Origin: Craspedostauros australis
Taxonomy: Eukaryota; Bacillariophyta; Bacillariophyceae; Mastogloiales; Achnanthaceae
Reading direction: 5' to 3'
Length of the DNA: 64,000 nucleotides
Assembly: GCA_026770025.1 (NCBI GenBank)
Contig: JAMXDE010000048.1
Location: 1 to 64,000, forward strand
The notes beneath the pieces are model-generated. The model had not been told where the DNA came from. It worked only from the letters and a program-made list of their open reading frames with translations, and made no database searches. Each line of letters opens with the position of its first letter. The stretch's first letter is position 1. The translations under genes and the position numbers were made by a program. This document shows positions 34,191 to 44,451 of this stretch, piece by piece.

Positions 34191-37117
34191 TCAGTGATGA
34201 AGGTGATTGTGCACGTCATGTTAGAATAACAAAAATAGCAGTTGGCAAACAATCCAGATCTATTATGCAGAAAAGCAACATCATACAGAGTAGAATAGCA
34301 GGGTGTGTGTAGAGTATGCAGTGCACATGATGTTGTGATGGATGTAGAGGAGTATGACACAAGGTCACTCAACAACAACGCGCAGTGCAGAACGGAGAAC
34401 AAAGCGAGAATCGAACCAGCGCAAAAGGATCGCATGAGCAACGAAAGACTCTCTGCCGTGTTGTGTGGCGACACGTGATGCAAAAACGCAAATACGGTGG
34501 ATTTCATTTTCATCGCACGACGAGTGTCCCAAATGCACTTTCGAGACGAATTGGCGAGCACACGCTTCTGCGACCCAGAAGACCGTGAGAATCAGCATCG
34601 ATCTGAACCAGGTGGGACGAAGATATCAAATAAAAAGTCTGTCCAACCACTCGTGAACTTGACGATGTCACTCAACAGGGAACATGCGACGTTGCCATGC
34701 ACTTAACGACAAGAAGAACCACGTCATCACAGTTTCGACTCGAACTAACATCGAAATGAGCACGTCATTTTGTTCCAAATCGAGCTTCCCACCAAGCAAA
34801 ACACAAAGAAAGCGAAAATCAGATAGAAATGGGTGCCACGTGTCGTGACAGGAGCTCCGAAAAAGCGAAATCTGGCCGCTTGCATCACGTTTTGCCTCTA
34901 AAACGCTAGGCTGACGCCATCATAACTTTATAACCAAGGCCCGGACTCACTGTCTAGAACCTGGTCCTTATTACCAATGTGTTAAAGTATATAGGGTTAA
35001 ATTTTAGTCTCCATCGGAGCCCATTTTTCAGAATCCTGCCGCGGTCGTACGGTCATTGGCTGACGTGGGTCCTATGGATTTTGCATCATGTGTGGAAGCG
35101 ATCTGAATCGCTTCTGAGTCATACTGCCGACGGAGTTGCGTCTGCCATCGTTCCCTCTCGGATGTGATGGCTCGTCCACGGAATGTCCGATGAGATTGTC
35201 CTCTGCTGAACAAAAGGTCGCGCCACACCACATCACAGACGTGCAGTTGAGCATCGAAGTCCCCAGGCGCGTATCTTCGTTCCATCGATGGCGTCGTGGT
35301 CAAATTGGTTGAGGAGTCGAGGAGAGACGATGCCGCCGACTTTCGGCACAAACGCGCCCCCACACGATCGTCATCCAAGGCGGAAGCCAGACGAGCATGG
35401 GAGCCTTTGTTCTATGAATGATAGTAGTATGTCTCAGGCCGCCAAATTTTCCAGAGCGCATGGTCAGTAAACACAAAGTTCCTTCGTCACACGTGCATCG
35501 CTTGGGCTTGCGCAGGCATGGGCCAGATGGCGGGCTTCGTTCGAGCGGAATGGTCGGAGTTGTGGCATCTTGGTGTCCCAAGCGACACCTTCATGACTAG
35601 ACTCCGTGTCTCGTGTTAAGTGTAAACATGTCCGAACGGAGAAGTGATGAAGAAGGTCAAGCCGGAACGGCCAACGATGATCTTCTCTCGCTTCAGTACG
35701 TCCGATTGAATCCCCGAAATTCTCTCTGCGACATCGGAGGCGCTATTTTGACAGGCCAATCAGCGTTCAAGGACCAATTGAACAGAAAAGAGGCGCGACC
35801 AATCTCAGACGCGCTTCCCAAGAGTGGTTTTTTACGCGCTACAAGCATGAAATGACGAATTTGGCGATCAGACTGGCCAAATGCGACATTTGATTCCGTT
35901 ACCTTGTCCGGTGGTCTGCCTAAGCCCTCCATAGTTGTGTTTTCATGTGTTCGGATCCACCCGCGGGATTTTGTCAACGCCAGCGTCAATTTGGTTTCGT
36001 GCTCTCGTTTTGTGTTCTCTCTGCACGTGTGCCGCTGAAATTGTGGCGAGGACCACGTGCGAGGCGCAAACTCACGCAATCGTAAATTTGGGGCAATCGT
36101 TTGCCACCGCGAAAGGAATATGGCGATGGTGGTCCCCCACCGCGTCTTTCGTCAACCCACTAGTGGAAGGACAATACCACACCACACAGCACTCCACAAC
36201 GCATCGAGCAGTACTCGACTGCACATCTTCCCCACCTTGTTGGTAGCTCTGACTTGACTGCTGCTTCGCACATCGTCGCGACAAAGAGCACAAGCACAAG
36301 CACAAGCAAACACAAAGACATCCACGAGCGGCCTCTTCCTCTCACAAAACTTGATCATCTCACAATCCAAACCGACAAGCAACCACAACCAGCTGCACAA
36401 CAAACAAAAGGTAAGAAGACATGCAGCACTCTCCACCCCCGACAGTGACTACCGTTGCCATCGCGGCTGAAGCAAGTTGCCATTCCAATGACAAACACAA
36501 CCACCATGGCGGTGGCGGCGGCAACGGCAGCACGGCCATGGCAGTTCGACTTCAACATCGCAGACGTCCACACGGTGGCGCAGACAATCGCTGCGCAGAC
36601 CATAGTGATGAGGGGCACCAAGGACCAACGTGATGCTTGGTTTGGCGAAGCCATGGAGCAGCGCCCGTGGTGATCTTTCCGCCTTTCGTCGCCTCGCCAC
36701 CGCGATGCGCACCTCCGTCGGCAAGAAGTCTGCGATGATTTCTCGTGCGATGGTCTTGGAGCAGCCTTCCTGTGCTTCGCTGCCAACTCACCATGTGCTG
36801 TAGACAGAGTGAAGTCGAATTACTGCCTGTGAAGGGAGCACGATAGCACGCAACGGCGAGCGCGGCGAGGCGAATCGATCGTGTTGTGCGGAAAACAGTC
36901 GCACCACAAGATGTCACATTCCCTCTGTGTGTCGGAACTCTCCCATTCCCAATTCTCCATTTCTCACACCAACCTTGCCATCTCTGTCTCTCTATCTCCC
37001 TATCCATCTCTGCATATTATTGTGCATGTGGCGACGGTGGCACTGCGACCGTGAACTATTATACGAACGAACAGACATCAACGTCCGAACCTTCACAAAA
37101 CCAACCAAACCAACACG
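34191..37117. other. Long intergenic region
   Basis: About 2.9 kb with no convincing gene. A short frame at 36455-36673 encodes a stretch ending GTKDQRDAWFGEAMEQ, which faintly recalls acyl-CoA oxidase/dehydrogenase sequences but is too short to call. The frame at 35613-35855 is unrecognised. The right end should hold the promoter and leader of the secreted-protein gene; an ACCAACACG leader precedes its ATG. Confidence 0.45.
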
Positions 37118-38419
37118 ATGAAGTTCGCAACCAGCTCCCTCATCTTGGCTCACATCGCCACCACCGCCACCGCTGATGATGGTGCCGCCAACCTCCGCGT
37201 CCCAGCCAACAAAGAAGAAAAGGTCGCCGGAAACAGCAAGCTCTCCTGGACTTACTACGGAAACAATGAGAGAAAGATCGAGGAGGTCACCGGCGTCACC
37301 AAGAAGCTCCGCCGCCTCAAGGATGACACCAAGCCACCCGTTTCTTCCGACCCCAAGTCTGACAAGGCCAACGGCATGAAGAACAAGAAGGCCAAGGACA
37401 GCGACATGACCCCTGCCACCTTCCTGAGCACGCTCGGAACACCAAGCACCGCCGCCGGAGTTGCTCTCCTCGCTGTCATCAAGAAAGAGGCCGACCTCCT
37501 CGAGATCTTCGCCAGCCAGGCCAGCACCGCCGCCGGTGTCGCCCTCTTCAACGACATCAGCGGAAAGACCGGCGTCCTCGAGGCATTCACTGCCGGAGCC
37601 GCTGCTGACGGAGATATGTTCACCGGAACCGCCGCCGAAGCCGCTGCCTGGTGCGGCAAAGCAGGACGCACCTGCTGCACTGGAACCGACGCTTGCTCTT
37701 GGGTGGGCATCGCCTCCATCGCATCCAACAGCTGCGTCGGCAAGGAGGCTTGCAAAAGCATCGAGACCCAGTCCATCATCTTCCAGGGATCCTGCATCAG
37801 CGGCACCGGGGCCAACGATGACAAAGCATGCGCATACTTCAACTTCAACTCCGGATCCAAGAAGGCCTCCATTGTGGCCCCAGGATCCTGCACGGGAGAC
37901 ATGTCGTGCTACGCCTTCGCCCAGCAGGCCAACGGTGATGCCATCATCGGAGCAGGTTCCTGCAAGGGAACTCTCGGCTGCGCCGCCATGGGTGCTGGAC
38001 CAGCATCCTACGCCAACATCACACCAGACCAGGGCAACGGCACCACCGACAACAAGCGTGTCTCCGACACCATCGTCGGGGCCAAATCCTGCACCAACAA
38101 CTTCTCGTGTTCGTACGTCAACTCCCACGTCAGTAACACTTACACGACCCCATACACCCCATACAACCAGTTCGAGGGATCCACCATGATTGGCGATGGC
38201 ACCTGCGTTCCAGCCAGCTCTTGCCGATACTTGGGATACCAGTACTACTGGAGCGCCGACATCAACCTCTCCGATGGCGTGTGCAACGACATGCCTGTTG
38301 CCAAATACACCGGATGCAGCTACTGCTACTACGACAAAACGGCCGCCAACACTTGCACGCCTCTCACTGCCGTTCTCACCATCCCTTCCGGCAGCTCCTG
38401 CCCAGCCTGCGCCTCTTAA
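37118..38419 (+). CDS. Secreted Cys-rich repeat protein
   Basis: A 433-residue protein with a clear signal peptide (MKFATSSLILAHIATTATA, cleavage likely before DDGAAN). After a charged linker (about 30-100) there are two repeats containing STAAGVAL (around 110 and 140). The C-terminal two thirds hold a series of repeats of about 30-40 residues with the pattern I(V/G)xGSCxGxxxC, for example IIGAGSCKGTLGC, SIVAPGSCTGDMSC, TIVGAKSCTNNFSC and MIGDGTCVPASSC, ending in a Cys-rich tail. Paired cysteines in such spacing suggest disulfide-stabilised coils, possibly a beta-helix. No catalytic motif is seen. It is probably extracellular or cell-wall associated; the function is unknown. The start is set by the signal peptide and the upstream ACCAACACG context. 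The 558-residue frame on the opposite strand is a shadow. Confidence 0.85.
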   Translation: MKFATSSLILAHIATTATADDGAANLRVPANKEEKVAGNSKLSWTYYGNNERKIEEVTGVTKKLRRLKDDTKPPVSSDPKSDKANGMKNKKAKDSDMTPATFLSTLGTPSTAAGVALLAVIKKEADLLEIFASQASTAAGVALFNDISGKTGVLEAFTAGAAADGDMFTGTAAEAAAWCGKAGRTCCTGTDACSWVGIASIASNSCVGKEACKSIETQSIIFQGSCISGTGANDDKACAYFNFNSGSKKASIVAPGSCTGDMSCYAFAQQANGDAIIGAGSCKGTLGCAAMGAGPASYANITPDQGNGTTDNKRVSDTIVGAKSCTNNFSCSYVNSHVSNTYTTPYTPYNQFEGSTMIGDGTCVPASSCRYLGYQYYWSADINLSDGVCNDMPVAKYTGCSYCYYDKTAANTCTPLTAVLTIPSGSSCPACAS

Positions 38420-39145
38420 GCGGCTTGTCTGCTCAGCGGCAGCGGCACCAAGGGAACGACCCACTTCTCTGACCGGATCAGCTCCACGCCAAACCCAAGT
38501 CTTGAAGGGCTTGAGCCAACGACGGATGATGATCTCATCATCGTCTCCAAATGGTGCCTTCCGCCCAACTGAAATATGCAAAGCACAATTACCTGCAAAG
38601 CAGCACCAAAGGCAGATGATGAGAAAGCACAGCAAGCATCTGCAAAAGTAGTGAACGTGCCAACCCAAAGAACGTCAGCAATCACATTCCCAGGACGAGA
38701 AATCGATGCACTCCCACATTTTGACCAACTTCTCACAGCCCCAACAGGCGACGTCCACAGTACCAAAATATTATCACACATGTCTGAGTAGAAACATCAA
38801 ATTACCACACACAAAAACGCCCTTCTGATGTTTGCTTACTTGTGTGCCGTATCGGGTCCACCTCCGCCTCTGCGACGAGGTGCGATTTTCGCCACGAGTA
38901 CGATCGTTGCACCATACGCATGATGCTGATATGCCAAACAGAGATACATGTGAAACCGTTGAATTGGCGTTGCGGTGTGAACACAGGTGTCAACTAATCA
39001 GGAAGTAGCAGTAGCGTATTTGAGCGTACATGTTGCACTCAGTAAGAATCATAATCTGCGTTCTTACGCTTTTACAACTCATTTTGGGTTTCATGCATGT
39101 AATGACTTGATGCCATGCGCTGGTACGATTGTTGTTGAAAGCCTC
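38420..39145. other. Intergenic
   Basis: 3' flank of the secreted-protein gene. Nothing else is recognised. Confidence 0.5.
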
Positions 39146-39876
39146 TGTTGGGAATCGAGGGTAAGACTTTGTCGGAATACCCATGATTGCCGCACCTCCC
39201 AACATTATTTGTCACAACATTGAATATTATTCGTCACATGTTCGGAGACTATTCATCACACCTTTGAATACCGTGTCATTATGACGATGACTAAGGACAG
39301 GGACGTGATTGATACCTGTACTACCGCGAGGAGGGTAGTCTGTCCTCTGGTAACATAAAGACAACACCTACGGCGGGTCAGGAGGTCCCAATACCAAACC
39401 AACCAAGGCAACCATGCAGACAACGACGTCGATCAGAACAGCAGGTCAATGGGCAAGTGACGCACCCCCTTCAGAGGACAGCACGCGCCCCTCCTGCGGA
39501 CAAGAACATCCGAAGGTTTGGAACATCACCAAGGATGACACCAATCGTGAGACGATGGTGTCATGAGATCAACAACGGAAACATATGACAGGCAAGTACT
39601 CAGGACTGCAGATTCCTACCATGCGAACGTAGACAGCTACAAAGATGCAGAGGCAAACAACAAAGATGCCAAGATAAGGATGCAAGAACAGAGCATGATG
39701 AATGCAGAGAGAAGCACCTAGGAACACAAGGACACCCCGTGTCGCCACTGCAGTAGACAACTGCCATGAAATCGAAATTGGAAGAGAAAGTGAGATTGAG
39801 CTCACAGTTCTAAAACGGTACAGTTTCTAACAGCAGATTAAATTACAGTACTAGTTATAACCCCGGATTTCCAACA
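39146..39876 (+). repeat. Solo LTR of the shared copia LTR family
   Basis: 731 bp starting TGTTGGGAATCGAGGG and ending CCCCGGATTTCCAACA. It has the GATTGCCGCACCTCCCA word near the start and GAGCTCACAGTTCTAAAACG near the end. No target duplication is visible at its edges (GCCTC left, CATGA right), so it is older, or arose by recombination between different copies. Confidence 0.83.
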
Positions 39877-40379
39877 CATGAGAACTCTCGATCGACTCTT
39901 TGTGAACAGAAGAACACATGTCCGGACAGCCCGCAATCAAGCCTCTGCCTTCAGCAACAACTACTACCAGGACCACAGCCATCACGTTTGGGCTCGACTA
40001 CTCACCAACACAGAGATTCTGAGAGCGAACTCCACAGCAGAGAGTACCATACTCAAAGGAAAAGCTCATAGGACACACATGAAACCACGCACGACAATGC
40101 ACAACAATGCAGAGTTGCTAAAGCAAAGAGGAATGGAACTTGATTGGGAGCGTGTGTGTTGTTAGCAGTACTATGCTCGTACTACATTACATTGTGTTTT
40201 CCTGTGCCTTGTCCATCGTCGTTTCAAAACAACTTGCTTGAATCTGCAACAATGAGGAGCTTATCATCGCGCCTGCCGCATTCAATTGCATTTTCCAGAC
40301 GGTCATCGTTCAATACACTTGTATGTCCCTGTCCTTTCCCTTGTACTTGCGTTTACCTTTGTGTTTGCCTGTTGGGTAT
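39877..40379. other. Intergenic
   Basis: 3' flank of the minus-strand BCS1-like gene. Nothing else is recognised. Confidence 0.5.
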
Positions 40380-42308
40380 TTAGGAACGGTCCCTGCTGGC
40401 GTCTTCCACCTTGCCCTCCAACCACACCATGAACTCTTCCACCGTGCTGAAATCGATGACGTGATGCTCCAATTCGGCTGGTGTCAGTCGGAGGCACTTC
40501 TCCGTCGTGATTGTCGTCTTCGCCTTGTTCATACTCTTGGGGTTATCGTCGTGGCGGCTGCTGTTGCCATCCTCTCCATCCACCTCGTCCGCAGCATCGA
40601 TGGCATCGACAGCGCGAAATTCAGCATCAAAGCACTGCTCAATGCGAACGCGTTGCTCGCGTGTCAGCTGGATCTGATTATAGTGTTCGACCATGGCGAT
40701 CGCATCCGATGCGATCATGTACCCCAGCTCCACCTGTCGATCAATACGTCCAGGTCGGATCAAGGCCGGATCCAGAACGCACTTGCGGTTGGTCGTCATG
40801 ATGATGATTCGACCGGGCATGTCGATGATGCCGTCCAGGACGTTCAGCAATCCCGAAAGGTTCAGGGTATCGCTGCCATCGTTCTCCTCGCCGCGTGTAC
40901 CTCGACTGTTCATGTTGGTCTGGTGGACAGGACCGGCAGGGCGATGTCCTGGCTGTTCCCAGGGTCTCACTTGTTCGAAGGATCCGCTGTCGCTGCCGGT
41001 GGTCGTGTCTGTGCCCGTGGTCGCGCTTGCCGTGCTCGAAGCCGCGTCTGGTGGTGTCATCAAATCACGTGCCATCACAACGTCGGACGAAGCATCGATG
41101 TCTTCGAACACGTACACGATGTCCTTGTAGCTCAGATTCAGTGCGCGGTCCCCGTTCGAGCCTCCGTACTTCTTCGTGAGGAAGAGCGTCATCAGCTCTT
41201 GGTTAGTCTTGACTCTTGACAGAGGGATAGTGACGATATGGCGATCGGTGTGATGTGCGATGGCCTTGATGAAGCTGGTCTTGCCCGTGCCCGGTGGTCC
41301 GGAAAGTAGCAGTCCTAACTTGTACGGGTATCCTGGAATGGCGTACTTGCCGCTGCGGCTTTGGAATCGGTCGACGAGATTGATGAGAGAGCCGAATTGA
41401 TGCGAAAAGAGGGAGGTGAAGGTCTTGTCATCGGAGAGCCGGGCCTTCATGAAGGTGGGGAAACGATGGTGATCCCGTCCATCGAATCCCTTGAGATCGA
41501 AGAAGTAACGCCCGCCTTTCTGTGTCTGTTCCACTTGCGCTGTGTACCATTCGTGCGCCACCTTGAGGAAGGCATCGCAGGATGTTTGTCCTGTTGACAT
41601 GAGGTTGATCTCGGTCTTCTGCTGAATGCCAGTCCCGACGCCACCTCCAGATTTTCCCGAACGTTGGCCAAAGCCAAACCCGCCCGATTTGCCACCCGTG
41701 TTCCCGGAGAACATGATGTACACGCGCTCCCCATCGAACACGCCCGCTTCGTACCACCGATTGTTCATGAGGCTCTTGATGAGAGACGGTGGTTGGGTAT
41801 CCTCGGTGCTGAATGGTGACGAACCGTGCTTGGTTGCCTTCATCGCGGCTCTCTTTGCGGCGAGGCTCCCAAAGGTTAGATTGCCAGCCCCGAACTTCGC
41901 GCTCGTGGACCCGCCTTCTTCGCTCTTGAATTGCTCTATCAACGTGACGTTGGCATCGTTGAGTGTGAGATTGCAACGGTTGTGCAGGTAGAGCTTGATT
42001 GCCTTGATGAGGAAATTGTTCTGAGAGTCTTCGTCCACGCTGATGAAGTTACCTTGCTCCGTTTGGGTGGCATGGTAAGAAACGATGCGCGTGTACATGG
42101 TCTTCCCGCACATCATCGCGACGAGACGGTACAAAGTGATTGAGATGGTGGTCATATGCATCCCGTTGATGATGAGGGGGATAAGACTCGTCGCAACGAG
42201 AGGCAGGATGATGGTGATGATCGCGTCCATGAACTCATTTCCCGTCTTGACCCGTCGTCCCAATCCCAAGAGAGGCAACATCGCTGGAAGGCCTGCGGCT
42301 TGGAACAT
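40380..42308 (-). CDS. BCS1-like AAA+ ATPase
   Basis: A 642-residue single-frame protein. A hydrophobic segment at about 29-48 would anchor it in a membrane. Residues 60-300 match the place of the BCS1 N-terminal domain. The AAA domain has Walker A GPPGTGKTS (337-345), Walker B IVYVFEDIDA (397-406), a sensor-1 Asn in IIIMTTN (501-507) and the ALIRPGRID arginine segment (515-523). A Ser/Thr-rich insert of about 65 residues (415-480) splits the domain after Walker B. Yeast BCS1 is a mitochondrial inner-membrane chaperone that moves the folded Rieske protein across the membrane. Plants and algae have many BCS1-like ATPases in other membranes. The membrane and substrate of this one are not shown by the sequence. 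Confidence 0.87.
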   Translation of the reverse strand: MFQAAGLPAMLPLLGLGRRVKTGNEFMDAIITIILPLVATSLIPLIINGMHMTTISITLYRLVAMMCGKTMYTRIVSYHATQTEQGNFISVDEDSQNNFLIKAIKLYLHNRCNLTLNDANVTLIEQFKSEEGGSTSAKFGAGNLTFGSLAAKRAAMKATKHGSSPFSTEDTQPPSLIKSLMNNRWYEAGVFDGERVYIMFSGNTGGKSGGFGFGQRSGKSGGGVGTGIQQKTEINLMSTGQTSCDAFLKVAHEWYTAQVEQTQKGGRYFFDLKGFDGRDHHRFPTFMKARLSDDKTFTSLFSHQFGSLINLVDRFQSRSGKYAIPGYPYKLGLLLSGPPGTGKTSFIKAIAHHTDRHIVTIPLSRVKTNQELMTLFLTKKYGGSNGDRALNLSYKDIVYVFEDIDASSDVVMARDLMTPPDAASSTASATTGTDTTTGSDSGSFEQVRPWEQPGHRPAGPVHQTNMNSRGTRGEENDGSDTLNLSGLLNVLDGIIDMPGRIIIMTTNRKCVLDPALIRPGRIDRQVELGYMIASDAIAMVEHYNQIQLTREQRVRIEQCFDAEFRAVDAIDAADEVDGEDGNSSRHDDNPKSMNKAKTTITTEKCLRLTPAELEHHVIDFSTVEEFMVWLEGKVEDASRDRS

Positions 42309-44451
42309 CTTGGTGGTCGTTGATAATCAGATCGCGTGGTTTAAGTGCTTGTTATGTTGACTGCTGATGCTGTTGATGCCGTTGATGCCGTTGATGGTGT
42401 GGATGGTTGCAACAACAAATCTCGGCTTTGCTTTCCAGAATTATGAGGCATGAACCCAAGATGAAGAGCGATGCTTGATTCTCTAGTCGTACACGTTTGA
42501 CACTATGAGCCAAGTATTGCACGCCACAACAGATGATGATACCACACCACACGTCAGTTTTGGATGGCACTGTATGCCCAGCTCGTGTCGTCGTGGTACC
42601 ATTGGTCGTGCTCGTGCACGCGCAAGTACAAGTGCAGATTAGTCGAGAGCGGATGCGGAATGCATGAGTGTGGCGTTTGCTCCCAACGTGTGTCTCGGAC
42701 TCTTGACGTCTCGATCTTTCGGCCTCCGCTGTTTGGGGCTCTGCGGTGCTCACAACGCCGTTGGCGTGTGCGCGGGTTTGGGAGGGAATTCCTTTCCGCG
42801 ATTTCTTTCGTGCCACGGTTCTCGAGTCGTACTTTGCATCTCCAACCGCGTTGCCGACCTCGCATGAAATCGTGCTTCCGGATGCGAGTCGTGTATCAAC
42901 GACGGCCATGACTCGTTCGATTACGTGTCATGAACGACATCAACGTTGCTTGGATGACACACGTCTTTCGCGCCATCGAATTCTCAGCCTGGTATCGGCG
43001 CTGCCATCAATGTTGGTGGCCGCTGAGTGAGGATCTGCGGCAGCTTCGTTGGCGTCAGCTTCGTTGGGATCGGCTGAATTCGCGCCGCACCCGCCGTTGT
43101 GGTTGGTCGATGCAGTTGATCCTATGAAGCGCGGCGTCGTGTGCCGCTGCCTTGATGTCGACCTGCAAGATATTGCGATCTGCAAAGCCTGTTGCTGCCC
43201 TGCATGATGTGGAGTTGGTGACCGCTGCGATACGCTGGCGCGATGTGTTTGCGTGTGTGCCTTTCCTACAGCAGCGCACGGGCTGGGTACGGCTAATCCG
43301 ACACCGTGTTCTTCCAGCCGCTCTGGTCGTTGCGACCGCACAGAATTCCGATCAGGGTATCAGGGCTGGACGCTGTGCTGCGGCAACCGCCCTTGGGAAG
43401 GTTCCATGTTCGTAGAGTAGTTGTAGTCACAGACCAACTGGCGCACCTTTCCACGGCTCCTCCTTGGGTCTCGTTTCCAACCATCGCGGTGGATCGCCTT
43501 CGCCATCGTGGGAACAGAGTCGCACTGCAACGTTGGTGGTGGTGTTTGTGTGAGCGTCTGTTGGGCACATCGTGTCTTGTCGCGCAATCGAAGCAAGTTG
43601 AAGTCCATCATCTGGGAACAATCAATCACGGATGACAGGCAGATGGGTGAACCGCGCCAAGAATGCGTGACACAAAAGCGCACGATCACAACCCAACGTG
43701 TTTCTCCTTCGCGAAAAGACCATCTTGCTTTGTGAAGGAATTCCAGCCAGGCGACGCGTGATGGGCTGTTGGCCTTCGGAATTGGTGAAGTGCATTCGCG
43801 TTTGGTTGAAGCTCTGTCGCACATCATAAATAAAATACTCTCATCAACGATCAATCATGTGTTCGGAGAACGTCTTTGGCACGAGATTGAGTACCGTTGT
43901 CGCGATGATGAAATTCCGCTGTGATGCAATTGCATTGTCGTGGACAACAAGAATCCCATGAGTCCCCAGACGCGCTGATCGATCCTTCACAACGCGAGGG
44001 CGGTGTGACGCAAACAAGGCATCACGCCCCATGGCGAGATGGCGTTCTGTAGTTTCATTTTCATGTCTGAGCATGCGCTGTGACAAAATGAGCCTGGGTG
44101 GACGATTCCGCCACAATCACATTGCATCGCATTCCATTGGATTACATCGTTTCGCATTGTATCATGACACTGATACATGTTTTAGAGTACTTGAAGCCGT
44201 ACCACACAGGAATCTTCAGGGACGGTTCTGTAACGCTTCACGATTTGCGGCTGCAATCCGCATGGATTCGAGTGGCAGAGCGCTGTGGAAACAGATGAGC
44301 AACTTGGTCTGTCTTTCTTTGATGTGCAAACTTCGATCACAAAACTCCGCTTGGGCTGCAACGACATCCATCCAAACAGAGCATCGACGATCACATCCCA
44401 TCATTGCTCTTGGACAGCACCACAAGACTGCAACACTGCAACACTGCCATC
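42309..44451. other. Intergenic between divergent genes
   Basis: About 2.1 kb between the BCS1-like gene (minus) and the kinase gene (plus), so both promoters should lie here. Open frames such as 43360-43854 (minus) and 44031-44480 (plus) show no family resemblance. Confidence 0.5.

Noticed and set aside
36455-36673. Possible acyl-CoA oxidase/dehydrogenase fragment
   Set aside because: Only about 40 residues with a vague resemblance around GTKDQRDAWF; too short and unsupported on either side.
36992-38668. 558-codon open frame on the minus strand opposite the secreted protein
   Set aside because: It mirrors the plus-strand gene, lacks any domain and is Gly/Val-rich as expected from the complement of Ala/Thr/Pro codons. 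The plus strand has a signal peptide and ordered Cys repeats.
43360-43854. 164-codon minus-strand frame in the 42-44 kb gap
   Set aside because: No family resemblance, no signal for a start, and composition like the surrounding non-coding sequence.
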